From Riptortus pedestris (lineage: Eukaryota > Arthropoda > Insecta > Hemiptera > Alydidae): a DNA stretch of 64,000 nucleotides. The position numbers were made by a program, and so were the translations under genes. This document shows, piece by piece, positions 24,766 through 36,494 of this stretch (position 1 is its first letter; every line of letters starts with the position of its first letter). The notes under the pieces were generated by a model, which had not been told where the DNA came from, did no database searches, and saw only the letters and a list, made by a program, of their open reading frames with translations. Location of the stretch: positions 131,013,001 to 131,077,000 of the forward strand of contig CM032228.1 in NCBI GenBank assembly GCA_019009955.1, given 5' to 3'.

Positions 24766-26619
24766 AAACATATTTTCTCACTTTAGATTTTCAAACGTGT
24801 AGATTCACAAGTATCTACATTAATGTTTAATACTTCAATTTCATTGTGGTAAAAAAGTTTTAGATCGTAGCTCTTTTCTTTAAAATGTCAGATTTTTAAT
24901 CAGGCGTGAATTTAACTTTTGCCTTTGTTAGACCCCTTTTGAAATAGCTTCTAAGAAAAATAAATAGAACAAAACTGCGCAAAGGGAAGTCATGAATAAA
25001 GAATAAGTACAGGGTACTAAATCATTCTAAGTAGTTGGTGTAGCCAGGCCCTTTGCTTTTAAAATTCTAATGATATTATCAAGGTATTTTTCTTTTCTTA
25101 GGTATCTCAAAATTACATGCAAAAAAATATTCTTATTAAATATTATTTATGAAGTCAGATTTTAACAATCAATCCATACATGTACAATACTATTAGTTTA
25201 TTTTTAATTTATTCCCTTAACATTCTTGAATCTTGTCACGTTTAAATATATAGAAGTAGCTTCAACCCTGAATCTCCATTGATTTTCCAGATAAGTCCCA
25301 AAAAAATGTATTTGTAGCCTAAAAAGTGAAATTATGTATTTTACAAGCTTTTTTAAAATTGGTTTATTATGAAATATGTGAAGGCATTGTTTAACTATCT
25401 TGATGTTTTAAATTATAAAGAAACTAATGCGTGAATTTTCATTTATAATTCATATATATTTTTTTCTCTGACGCATCCTGTAGACATATTGCTCAAAACC
25501 GCAATATACTACCCTTTTTCAGTCCAATTTTTAATTATTTCCTGGGAGAATCATTGTACTAAAAACACGTCTATTAATATTGAGTTTATTTTAACAATGA
25601 GACCCTATTAGCAATTTTAAGTATTAAGCCAGATGAATAGGTCCAAACCCTAAGAGTATGTTCTCAAATATTTTGTAATCACCCATATTCAAGATGAAAT
25701 AATGATTTAGAGACTGAATTATTCTACCTCCATTGTATACAGATAACAATTATGAATAATAATATTACCTCTAATTATAAAAAAATGGAAGAAACCTTGA
25801 GGTTAATACTATATTAATTTTCACAACCATTAGTAAAATATTAATAATGCTTTAGGCCTCTTAAACACTTCTGTCTAGAGAAGTTATTGAAGGTATGTAT
25901 GAAAATGTATGCATTTTCCCACATTTGCGAGCAACTAGCGTAGAAAATTGCTAGATGAAAATGTATAAATAAGTCTAAACAAATTGCGGTTAATTGCGGT
26001 TTTTGTCTATTTATGCCTTCAGGTTGCGTCCGCTATCACCAGTCTATTATTTTGACTCAGATTGAAAAATGTAATATAAATAATCATTTAGGTATTGTAA
26101 TATTCTACAATAGCTCTCCCATATATTTCTTTTGTCTAACTTGAAAAGTAACTGGGCCAATCGTATTTTCCACTTTTCGTCTTTCAATCTTTCTATTCCT
26201 ACTCACCTTATACTAACAATGAGCCAATATATCACTAAACGTCGTTCTAAGCCCTTAATATGACATTTAATATGTATTTCTTTTTATGAAATATAGAAAA
26301 ACCCCGTTAGTAATATATACTTATTCCATTATCCCTTCGTCCGTTTAACACCAACGTCAACCTGACTAAATTGGTTTCCTTTTCCCTCTTTCATTTTTAT
26401 TGGGACCAAATAAATCTTTTTTCGGGGATGCTCGAGCATTATCATCTTCTTAGTAAGCAAAGGATATAAATTTTATAAATGCCGCTGCTATTTGTTTTAA
26501 AGATTCAACGTCCAAGATGAGATGCTTTACACGTTATTATGTAATTAGAGCAAACTAGGTAGTTAGTGTAAACTCAAGCCTTAGGTTTGTTTTGGGAGAA
26601 AGACAAACTAAGAAGAGGT
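24766..26619. other. Unassigned AT-rich DNA
   Basis: No gene or local repeat family recognised. Low-complexity AT-rich throughout. Confidence 0.5.
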
Positions 26620-26890
26620 TGAATATTTATGGGAGGCCGTAGGTCGTAGCCAAAGGCTGTAGGTCAGTCAGGGAGATGTGCGCTCCATCAAAGAAATTCA
26701 TAACAGCCATAACAGGGAGGGGAGTACGGAGGTAAGCTAGTTGCGAGAGAGGAGGGGGTGGAGGGGAAATATCCACCCCACCCCTTCAGCCACCCCTAGC
26801 CCCTAGCCCTTGCCCGGAGTTCAGTCCGCTTCAACCACTCGCCGTGGCATCACCTATTCGTTCCTGGCAACACACATCTCACGTGCATTA
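26620..26890. other. GC-richer unique island
   Basis: A block with GGAGGGGGTGGAGGGG and CACCCCACCCCTTCAGCCAC (a G-run strand followed by its C-run counterpart) and TTCAGTCCGCTTCAACCACT. It stands out against AT-rich flanks. No frame or known element. It could be a regulatory island or an unrecognised element. The G-rich and C-rich stretches could pair. Confidence 0.35.
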
Positions 26891-27446
26891 ACTGATTGCG
26901 TCTGAATCAGGTTATTTTCACCTATGAACTGATAATTGTACTATTTCATACTGTGTATCTGGAGTCCTTTGGTTTTCTCTCTTTTCATTCGCAATAATAT
27001 TTCTTATACACATTTCTATCTAAATACTGCCAGGAAACCGTATCGCAAAACTATTTTACTCATAGAATACAGTTGTGTTAAATATAAATCACTCAAAACT
27101 AGAGCACCACGTCATATATTTGCATTTATACAGGCTCTTGTGATGATCGAAGATTGTTTGGGTCAGATCGTATCATACTTTTACATATATATTATATTGC
27201 AAATAAATCCAATGAAGCACTTGCAACACATGAATACAAATTCCTGTTCCTTATTACTTTACCGACTCATACTAAAAAGTCATTTTTTTTAATTACAAAA
27301 TGGAATGCAATTTGAGGCATGGTAAATGTTTGTAATTATTAATTTAATTGATTTAGAAACCACCTTTATCTTTAGGGTATGATCTCTTTGGATGGATTTA
27401 ACAAGAGAGTATAGCCAACATTTCGGATATATATATCATTGTTTTT
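26891..27446. other. AT-rich DNA, open frame not called
   Basis: A plus-strand 118-codon frame (26936-27292) has only generic hydrophobic/AT-driven residues and no motif, so I treat it as chance. Confidence 0.45.
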
Positions 27447-27781
27447 TTTTTCAAAGGCATGATTGCTAAAGTATTTTATGAATATACATTTTTTAAAAGC
27501 ACAGAAAAAGAGTTATTTAAAATACAAACATAATTAACGGTATCATTTTAACTGTATGTAATAATTAGCCAGATCAGTCTATAAGCCATTTTAAGCCTGA
27601 TTAAGCCGATTTATGAATTATTTCTCTAAATTTGTATATCAAATAAAATTTATATCGGGCTAGTTTTAATTTACTGCAACAATGGCAAAGTTGCTCATGT
27701 GTATATTATAAACAAATTATTTTCTGTATTTTTGAAACGTGAATTTCCCAAAGGAATTTCCGGAATCATGCCTTTGAAAAA
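27447..27781. mobile_element. Candidate MITE with 18-bp inverted ends, next to (TA)n
   Basis: TTTTTCAAAGGCATGATT (27447-27464) is exactly inverted at 27764-27781. Both ends abut TA-rich DNA: TATATATATC on the left and a 48-bp (TA)n at 27783-27829 on the right. A body of about 0.34 kb with no coding potential. The TA flanks would fit a Tc1/mariner-type MITE. Only one copy is seen here, so this is tentative. Confidence 0.5.
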
Positions 27782-27829
<48 letters not shown>

Positions 27830-27833
<4 letters not shown>

Positions 27834-30053
27834 TTCGAAGCGAGGACAAAACGGTGTCTTTAATTTGAATTATTTCCCAAATGACCAACCACCTCATATA
27901 ATTAACCTGCATATGTTAGTGCCGAAATGACCAATATCATCAGTATATTCATGGTAAGGTGTTATTGACGACCCTCTTCATTGCACAATAAAATGTACAT
28001 ATAACGGGTTGTAGACTGTTAATAGAAGTAGAAACAATAAAATAAGTAAAGCTGTCTATAACAACTGATGTAATGACTGTAAACTGATATATAAAATTTA
28101 ACGTTTTAGTGTTTAAAGGAAATGGAAATAGAATTATCTTGTTTTATTTGTTTAAAACATTAGATTACTTTTCAGTTAGGTAAAATATATGATTAGACAG
28201 TTTCCAAAATTGTGAACTGTACAGTATCGTAATTTCAATCGTCAAGATTAAAATAAAATGATTTGCATACCTTTAACCAAACTGAAGATGATTATGGTTC
28301 TAAACATATTTGTGGGCAATAATTCAATTATTTCTCTTATATTTTATTCGTATGCTCAATGTACGTATTCAATTTTGTTCTCATATTATGAGCATTTTGG
28401 TCTAGAAGGCACATTTATTACTGTCTGTAATTTATTTTATTAGATTTTTGCCCCTAGCAATCATTCCTCGTGCAATTATGATTCAGAATGCAATTGGAAA
28501 ATGAATGAACAGAGTTTTCAAACTGAAACCCCCAGAATTTCGTAATACCTAACTAGTCATTAAAACATTCTAATTTTATAGTTTAACTAAAACAGTCATG
28601 TACAGTAATGTTTTAAAATTCCTATTGTTAAATTGATAAAAATCATTTTTCATTTTATTTCACAGTAAGCTATTTTCCTTTGAGAATATCATTTTGCTAT
28701 TCATTGATCTGAAAAAATACCTATGAAAATACGGCGGAAAATGGAAAAAGAATTGGATTACCTCTCGCCTTCCATTTTTCAAGTTTGTATGATAAGAAGA
28801 TGTAAATATGTTCCGCATAAAGCAACAGTACACACTAGTTCACCAAGTTCTCGCCAACTTAAGCATCGATCTCTTCCAATTTACTTAGAATAAAATTATA
28901 GATTATTATAGATAAAGGCTAATTCATATTAAAAACAATAAAATATACGTGTACATTAAAACCACAGAAGTGAAATCAATTTATTATTACGATTTAATAT
29001 CTATTTCCCTCAGTTCAGGTCCAAAAAATTTGAATTTTGAATTTCTATCATTAAAAAACGGTTTAAGCATGGGGTTACTAAATTGAATACGCTATGTTAA
29101 TACAAATCGAATTGATCATAATAATATTGTAATTTTGTAGTTAATTGTATATCATGGAGGTTGGTCTGCCATTAATAGTATGATTAGCAATTTGCAATAT
29201 TTAAATATCATTCAGTAATAGATCCTTAATAACCAAGAAATATTGTTCTGATGAATTTTCCAAGCCCCGTTATTAATATTATTACTTTTTTAAAGGATTT
29301 ATTATTGAAAATAAGATTTGGCCAAAACCGCAATTAAGTATTGCTATCTATTCTTTACTTAAAGCTGTTTACATGTCACAAAATGATCTTCCTGTAATTT
29401 CTGTATGTTTATTCTGTGGAAAATGATACATCTTATTTTAACCAAGCTTATTATTTCCCTCATAAATTGTATGAAGTCAGCTTCAACATCAAAACGAAAA
29501 TGTGTACACGTCGAACATGAAAACGTCGAGGAAAATGTGTTATTGCCAATGATGTTACAAATAGTAATAAACTTCTCAGTATATTCTTTAGGAGAAATAT
29601 AACCTTGTTTACATTTAAAAACAAAAATGTCATCTCCATACACATGACTTGAGTAAACAATGATGCTTTGTTGTTTGTCCAATTCTAGTTAATATTATGC
29701 CGTCTCACGAACGAGAATGCTAGAAACACTCTTTTTTACCTTTTGTCACGAATCAACTAGAGACTATAGAAAATATCTGACAAAAAATGTGTTTAAAAAT
29801 ATATTTGAGGTTAAGCTATTACAGTTTAAAACGGTGGAAAAATACTACATAATATTTGTCCTACAATAAGTGCAATAATTATAGTAATTTTTATGGTGCA
29901 ATGTTACTTTCCAAACTCAAACATTTTAGAAGAATTGCCAACCTATTACATGTCAAAACCCAGATTTCTTTTTGACCTACTATAGCATTAATTGTGTTAT
30001 TTATTTAATTTATTGAGTTTTGAATGGATTTAATACTGTCTGTTGATGTAGGG
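27830..30053. other. Unassigned AT-rich DNA
   Basis: A minus-strand frame 29359-29682 (107 codons, starting MDKQQSIIVYSSHVYGDD) overlaps open frames on both strands. It matches no family I know. Otherwise featureless. Confidence 0.4.
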
Positions 30054-30116
30054 CTGAAATGGTCTTTACAACAGACCGAAAGTACTCTCCATAAATAAAA
30101 AAATAATATGTCAGTA
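30054..30116 (+). ncRNA. Penelope-type hammerhead-like motif, decayed
   Basis: CTGAAAT, then a 5-bp stem GGTCT...AGACC around a 7-nt loop, then GAAAGTACTC and AAATAAAA. The core-stem II-GAAA order and the AATAAA-like tail match the terminal motif of the inverted arms at 8.3/8.7 kb. One conserved core position (CTGANGA to CTGAAAT) is lost, so self-cleavage is not expected. Confidence 0.45.
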
Positions 30117-30411
30117 GACATGGCAATATTATTCATCCTATTGAAAATTATTTCCAATACCTCATACTTCCTCTATAATATAGGATTATAATATGAATAT
30201 AATTTTAAGTTCTCAATATTTTTATTTGACATAAGTCTTAAGTCTCGTCAATATATATACAATATGGTTTCCACAGTATTTGCACAATTTCCTTTCTTTG
30301 GTAAAATACAAATATCCTTGTCTACTTGTAGGGTTTTGGGCGTGGTCAAAAATAATACGAAATAATATCTCCTCTGCTTTTTTGCAGCAGACCCACAAGA
30401 AAAAAAAAGAG

Positions 30412-31200
30412 TCTGTCACGCAGGAGCTGCGGAAACTGACCAGATTTCCCTCTTGAGGTTTTGCAATAGATAAATCTACATACTGGTAACACTTAATACC
30501 ACCGTAAATATTAAGTGAGTAAATACAAACGGCAATGAGAAATATTTCAATTTTAATTACCACTAAACGCAAAGCTCTGAATTGTAAACAAACAGGTCTG
30601 CCAACCACTCAGAGCTGAACCGATAGATAGAAATATTCTTCACCAGAAAGAAAAACAATTACTGAAATATATCTGAATGTAACATATTAATTTTACACTA
30701 CTTACAACTATTTATTATACCTAGTACTGTAATTTATAATAAAGCAGAATAATTTTTATCTGAACTACTCAAATTTTAGTAGTTAATGAACTAAATAGGG
30801 GGGGGGGATCAACTGAACTTATTTGCTTATATATCACAAAGAAGAAGTTTGTACCAGTATCTACACCAATTTCACGAGAACCGGACAGTTACGGAAATGG
30901 CCGAACTAACCTTCAGCGCAATCGCACGAACAGAACCGACAATAGCCAAATATGAAAATTGCAAATATTTCAGTCATTCAGTTGTCTGTTTAATACGAAA
31001 TACAATCACACCATTGTTCTACCATATTCTATCATCCTTTGCGATATCATTAAGCATTTCAACTCAATTTGTCACAAAAGTGCAATTACGTCATTGTTGT
31101 TCTGGAGCGATATTACTGCTGACCAAACTGCCGAGCATGGGCAAGCCCAACCAACAATATTACTCGTTGCTATTCGTCAAGTAATCTCAACAGTCTGAAC
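30412..31200 (+). mobile_element. Family H copy E, long subtype, 3' incomplete
   Basis: It starts after an A-run with TCTGTCACGCAGGAGCTGCG and CCAGATTTCCC. It shares the long 5' module of copy B (TACTGGTAACACTTAATACC, CTCAAATTTTAGTAGTTAAT, a G-run at 30799, TATATCACAAAGAAG). It then has ACAGTTACGGAAATGGCCGA and GCAAATATTTCAGTCATTC and drifts out of recognisable similarity by about 31050. The microsatellite and 3' palindrome are absent. Confidence 0.75.
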
Positions 31201-32344
31201 ATTGTTCTCATTTTATATATGAATTTATTATATTTTTTTCTCATTTAAATTAGAAGAATTTTTCTCACACTAGAAACATTTTCGTTTATAGTTTTTATTT
31301 TATTTTTCAGTAATTTCCTTTTTTTTCTTCTTATAATTTTTTTTTGAGTTTTGCCAATTAACGGTGTTATTCCAATATTTGACTCCAAATTCAGGGAAAG
31401 GTGAAAAACAACATTAAACTTCAAAGAGAAGGCAGATATAATCTTATTATACAGACAAGGTACAAAAGGAACCAACCTTTGAGGCAGTTTTACGTTGCGT
31501 CTCTTTGTTCATTACCAAAATCTTATAAAAGGGAACCACCGGGACTTTTTGTGGTCAAAATGAAGCAAAAACATCTTCTCTTTGCCGAATACATACCACA
31601 TGTGATCCCAACTGTTTTTATAATTCATGCGGAAATGCTTCTTCGCCCAAAAAATATTCGCTTGTTATTTTAGTTGGTCTATGAAAAATAAAAAGAAGAT
31701 TAGCTTGTTTTCGACTGTTCTTAACAAAAAATATACCAAGAATTGTTGAAGAAGAGATATTTTTATGGTCACATAAATCCAAGAAAGTTGAGAAAATTCA
31801 ACTAAATTTATTTTATTAGTATAGAGAAGGTTCACAGAAAGTTACAGCCTCTCTTTTTAAATTAAATTATCATTAACCATATTTGTTGAGTTTTTGGAGT
31901 TAAACCCTTGTGGGACAAAATTCGTTTTACATGAGTACAAAATAAAATAATAACAGGGCCCCACCACTCTAGCGATTTGTCATATTAAAATCGAGTTTAC
32001 AATGAAAACTGAAGGAGTGAAAATTATTGAATTATTTAAACAAACATTTGAATCAGAACTTCTAAACATCGAATTTAAAAAAAAAAAAACAGTTATCAGG
32101 GTTCGAGCCATAAATAAATTCTAATTATAAAACAATAACAAAGAGAAAACTGCCAGCTTCATGTAACTTAAATATGTAGCCAGTATGTGAAATTCTTCGA
32201 AAAAGAGAGATTTAGTTTAGGTATATTCATATTAAAGGCGAATCATGGCAAGGCAGGTGGTGATATGAAATTTTGGTTCGAATTCATTCGAGATAATTCA
32301 GTAATTTTCTATGCTGTAACAGTTTCTAACTGAATAAAACTATA
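31201..32344. other. Unassigned AT-rich DNA
   Basis: A plus-strand frame 31401-31673 is unsupported by motifs. A 12-base A run lies at about 32078. Confidence 0.45.
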
Positions 32345-32530
32345 ACCAAATGATATAAACCTAGAGTGACGAGTTCTAGTGGACAATAGGAATTTATTTA
32401 GTGACGAACTCATTAAATTAAATCCTTATTCCCAACCTGGTTAGGAAATGATTATAACCTGTAGATAACCCGTCCCAATGAGCCATGATAGAGAACATTG
32501 GACGTTAATAAATTATAACAAAATAATAAT
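32345..32530 (+). repeat. tRNA-derived SINE, head degraded
   Basis: AACCTAGAGTGACGAGTTCT then TTTAGTGACGAACTCATTAA, TAGATAACCCGTCCCAAT and GGACGTTAATAAATTATAA match the SINE at 51.4 kb from its anticodon-like region onward. The B box is mutated. Confidence 0.75.
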
Positions 32531-32689
32531 AAATCCCTCCTTACCCGCTTATATTTTAAACTAATGCACAAAGGAAAGTGATTGGTGAAGATACTGCATT
32601 GAGCAAAACGGTTTGGTTGTTATAAAATTAAAGCAATTTAAGAATCGTGGACGGAAGTGGGAATTGTAGACGTTACATTTTCAACTCCA

Positions 32690-32880
32690 TTGGCTATATA
32701 ATATTTTTCGCAATGACTCATAATAACGGAGGTACCTCGAATTCAATTATTTTATACTTTATCTAAACATGCACTCCTCTTGGTCCTCTAGCTATAACGA
32801 TCTTGATCTATAGTTTTACATAAAACGTTTAAATATATAGTTTTCTGGCGAGGAGGCAAACATCGCTTAAGAGCGTTAAA
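32690..32880 (+). mobile_element. Family H fragment, diverged
   Basis: GGCTATATAATATTTTTCGC, TCATAATAACGGAGGTACCT, ATCTTGATCTATAGTTTTAC and ACATAAAACGTTTAAATA follow the family H order. AGAGCGTTAAAACACACAC leads into a (CA)n at 32881-32945 where family H normally has (TA)n. Confidence 0.65.
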
Positions 32881-32945
32881 ACACACACACACATACACAC
32901 ACACACACACACACACTCACACACACACACACACACGCACGCACA
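32881..32945. repeat. (CA)n microsatellite
   Basis: A CA array with a few interruptions at the microsatellite position of the diverged family H fragment. Confidence 0.9.
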
Positions 32946-32971
32946 CATTCATACATACATGTATATATATG

Positions 32972-33240
32972 AGGCGTCGGTGGCCTTACGGTTTAAGGTT
33001 CAGTTAAATATGTACCAATGTCTCTTCCTTACTGCAAGGCACGTAACCTATGCTAAGTTAGCTGAAGCTAAAAACAGGTGCGTGTTCAGTTCCTGCAAAG
33101 AGAAAAATTTATTTTACGAGTTTTCTACCAAGGGACGACGAACGACTTAGACTCTGTTAGAGCCTGTTCAGAGATTGGCTGTAAACTGGCTTCTAGACCC
33201 CCCCCCTCAATAAAATGGGCCACTTCAGTCTACAGGTGAT
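32972..33240 (+). repeat. Possible second tRNA-derived SINE
   Basis: GTGGCCTTACGGTTTAAGG resembles a tRNA A box and GTGTTCAGTTCCTG a degraded B box about 95 bp later, further apart than usual. The block is less AT-rich than its flanks and contains a C-run at 33198. Only one copy in the window, so the family cannot be confirmed. Confidence 0.35.
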
Positions 33241-33339
33241 AACTATTTCCAGGTTTTGCTTGGTTAAAGAGGGCTGTATGTCAAGGACTTCATACTCTAT
33301 ATAAAACACTGTTTGCGATTGTCTGCAATGCCAACCTGA

Positions 33340-33565
33340 TAGTTTTCTGCGGTCGTTCCAAAACTCGATATTTAAACTAATGGTAATTTAAAGTCATTAA
33401 TGGCTAAAATCGAACCTGAATGAGCGGATTTCGGAGAAGGAGTAAGAAAAAATACTTAACTATCTCCATTATTATGGATCTGACCTCAAAAAATGTTTTA
33501 TGTGCAACCTACTTGTAAATTTCATATATTACAATTGTTGTGCTTAAGTTTTTCCCTATTACTTG
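33340..33565 (-). mobile_element. Family H fragment, diverged, reverse
   Basis: TGCGGTCGTTCCAAAACTCG, AAAGTCATTAATGGCTAAAA, TATCTCCATTATTATGGATC and ACAATTGTTGTGCTTAAGTT mirror the reverse-strand order of copies F and I. Ends absent. A detached 5'-end word (CACGTGGAAAATAAG, CCTGCGTGACAAAC) appears at about 34085-34115 and may belong to the same old copy. Confidence 0.6.
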
Positions 33566-35463
33566 AATATTTATTATATTTAGTTATTACTTTTTTTTTT
33601 AGATTGAGTATACAGTAAACCCCCACCCTGCTCATATTAACAATAATATATCATCTAACGCCATATTATAAGCCTAAATACCACTTTTTGTATTCATTGG
33701 GGTATTGATCCGTGATATACAATAATGAAGTTTCAAAGTGACTTTGTGAAACATGACCATCGTAAATGATCATTTTTTGCTCTAAATATTTCAACTATTA
33801 TTTCATCTATGCACGATTATTAATCTTTTTGTGTGAAACTAATGACCACGAGCAATAATAGGCATTATGAAGGGTGGTGCTTTAGAGAATAGGTTCAACG
33901 TAGAATCATGAATATCTCTGTTAATAGTACTCTGTTAGAAAAATATTATATACTGAATCCAGTACATTTGACGGCCTAAACATTTTTCTCTAAGTAAACT
34001 ATCAATTGAGCTATTTGTATTTTTGTACTTACACCTATACTAAATTGTTAGTGTTGTTCATACGGATTCCAAGTGTTGTTCTTTCACGTGGAAAATAAGT
34101 CCTGCGTGACAAACATTAGTTAATTTTCATTTAAAAGCTCAAAAATCAACTTTTCGCCTGAACTTTTAATATGAACTAAATAAAAAAATACCATTGTATA
34201 ATATTTATCTATTTAACACACAGGGTTATAGAATCTCAATTTCACGACCAAGGATAAAACAATCATTCAAAAGTAAAACTTTTTCAATCACCAAGTTATT
34301 AATGCAAAACAATATTTTCTATGTTTTCAAAGAGAAAATAAGGCTAGCATAATTACTCGAAAATATCCTTTACCTTGCACAGCAACTAAAAAAATTAACT
34401 AAAAAAATACTAAAAAACTAGTTACTTTCAGATCTGCGAACTAAGCCACTAGCATACTGAAATCAAGAAAATATAAGGACCTTAGAAAATTACATGACTT
34501 CCTAACTCCGCGACTTTTCTTATTGTCTCAAATAAGAAAAGTATTATTTTAAGAGTAACTAATTAACTCGTACGGTTTAATTTAAGTTTCTATTAAATGA
34601 ATATATATATTAATTTTGATGTTGAAATTTCAAGTCTTTTAACTCAAGTCAATAATACACGAGTGTGATCATTCCCAATAAATATATTATAATATTTATA
34701 AAATTGAAATCCGATTTCGGAACGTCATGGATATTTATAAAGTTGTATAATGTTCTTCTTAATTATACAATTACAAATATGGGTTAAGGGATGGGTATAC
34801 AACATGTATCGAACAATTACCCCGTTAAAATTAAATTAAATATCTGAAAAAATAATTTTCTCTGTATAAAACTTTGATATTAAATATAAATAAAGAAAAA
34901 CAGAACGTAGTGTAAACCGTTTATGATATAATTTTTGTCATCAGACCGTAAAGACCTAAAATATAGAAAATTAAGATATCTTCTGATATGAACTAACCCA
35001 ACTGAGAAACATGGAACAAGCTTCTGACAACTGTAGAAAGATGTTTCTTTTACCGCAACAATCTTCTGTACTAGACATTTCAAGAAATATATTATCTCTT
35101 AGTCCACTGTTATTCTGCTTCAGAAATACACCAATGTCTGTTTTTTATTCTATTTTTAGTGTTATTTGAGTTGATTGCCATTGTGCGAGTGTTGTAAAAT
35201 ATTTTATACTATTTTATGGACTGTGCTATCGAACCTTAGTAAACTCTTTTGCCTGGCAAAACAAGTTGAGGGATGATAATTCATATTTTATAAAACTAAA
35301 TTCAGAGGCTCAAAAAGGCATTAAATAATATAATTTGAGGGTAGACGTATTTTACACGAGATGTAATTGTAAATCATGGTTCCTCCATAAAATGTTTTAC
35401 TATCACTGTGTATTGTTTCCTCATATTGTAAACATACTAACAATTTATATTTAGTTTTGTCCA
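33566..35463. other. Unassigned AT-rich DNA
   Basis: Apart from the detached family H end word near 34.1 kb, no gene or repeat recognised. Confidence 0.5.
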
Positions 35464-35697
35464 TTCTACTTATTTTGTACATTTGTAAAAGTTCGCTGTG
35501 TAAATATTTTAATATTTATTTAATCTTGTAAAATTATATTCGACCATGTTAAAATATGAATCGCCATTGTAGCGGCATGGTCCTATTTATTTTGTACATT
35601 TGTAACATTTAACTTTGTAAAAATGTTAATATTTATTTAATTTTGTAAAATTATATTCAAACATGTTAATAGATGAATCGTCATTGTAGCGGCATCT
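35464..35697. repeat. Tandem duplication, 115-bp unit, 2 copies
   Basis: The units 35466-35581 and 35583-35697 share TTATTTTGTACATTTGTAA, AATATTTATTTAAT and CATTGTAGCGGCAT at the same spacing, about 85% alike by eye. Each ends in ATTGTAGCGGCAT. Confidence 0.85.
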
Positions 35698-35736
35698 CAA
35701 ATAAATAATATTATAAATATTATACTCCATATTGGT

Positions 35737-35850
35737 CAAATGGGTTTTATTTGTTGCTACCGGTTTCGGTGAATACACTACTATTATTCACTATAGCCTG
35801 GAGCCTTAACTTAAGTAGGATAATTTATTAAAACCCATTTGCTCATGGGG
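35737..35850 (-). ncRNA. Penelope-type terminal motif, decayed (candidate)
   Basis: On the minus strand a stem GTGAAT...ATTCAC (about 35768-35790) is followed by CGAAACCGGTAGCAAC and AAATAAAACCC, the same stem-GAAA-AATAAA layout as the motifs at 8.3, 30.05 and 40.2 kb. The CTGANGA box is not recognisable. The segment is bounded by an inverted CAAATGGGTTTTA / TAAAACCCATTTG pair. It adjoins the 115-bp tandem units. Confidence 0.4.
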
Positions 35851-36302
35851 CTTTATTGAATTTAGTCAATGCTAGTCCTTGAATTTAAGGAAGAAATCTA
35901 TGTTACTTATTCCTAAATGAATCATGAAATAGTGTTTTATCGTGATAATAAGTATTATAATGATTCATAATACTTATAAGAGAATTCTTAAAATTTTCTT
36001 TATGTAGTTAAACAACAAATTTATTTAAAAAGTTTAATATTTTTGAGAGTGTGGCTTTGTGAACAGGCTACCTTGGAATTTGAGGTTGTTAGTTTAGATA
36101 TAATTCCAGGCATGCTCTATTGTTTCGATACCGGTACAAAGCATACTAGCTTTGTCCATCGCACGTCGCCGAGTCATTGTTAGCTGAATATATAATAATA
36201 ATGGCTGCGATGTAATGCAGATGACCAGAGAATTGTAGGAAACATATCTTTATTTCTCTTGAGTTCTTTTCTGTTATAGATATATTATATATCCTATGTG
36301 TT
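35851..36302. other. Unassigned DNA
   Basis: AT-rich with no gene. The palindromic AGTATTATAATGATTCATAATACTT lies near 35950. Confidence 0.45.
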
Positions 36303-36419
36303 TTAGCAGATTTCCCTTAAAGGGAAACCAGCTATGGAGATCGTACTCATGACGCGAAAATATTTTTTCAAATGTCCATCGATACTACCCAGGAGATGAC
36401 GAAAATGAGGCCCGTTTAA

Positions 36420-36494
<75 letters not shown>

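Noticed and set aside
26936..27292. 118-codon plus-strand open frame
   Set aside because: Residue content follows AT-rich codons, there are no motifs, and similar frames occur by chance in this composition.
30222..31198. Open frames of 79-128 codons
   Set aside because: They overlap family H copy E and match repeat sequence rather than any protein.
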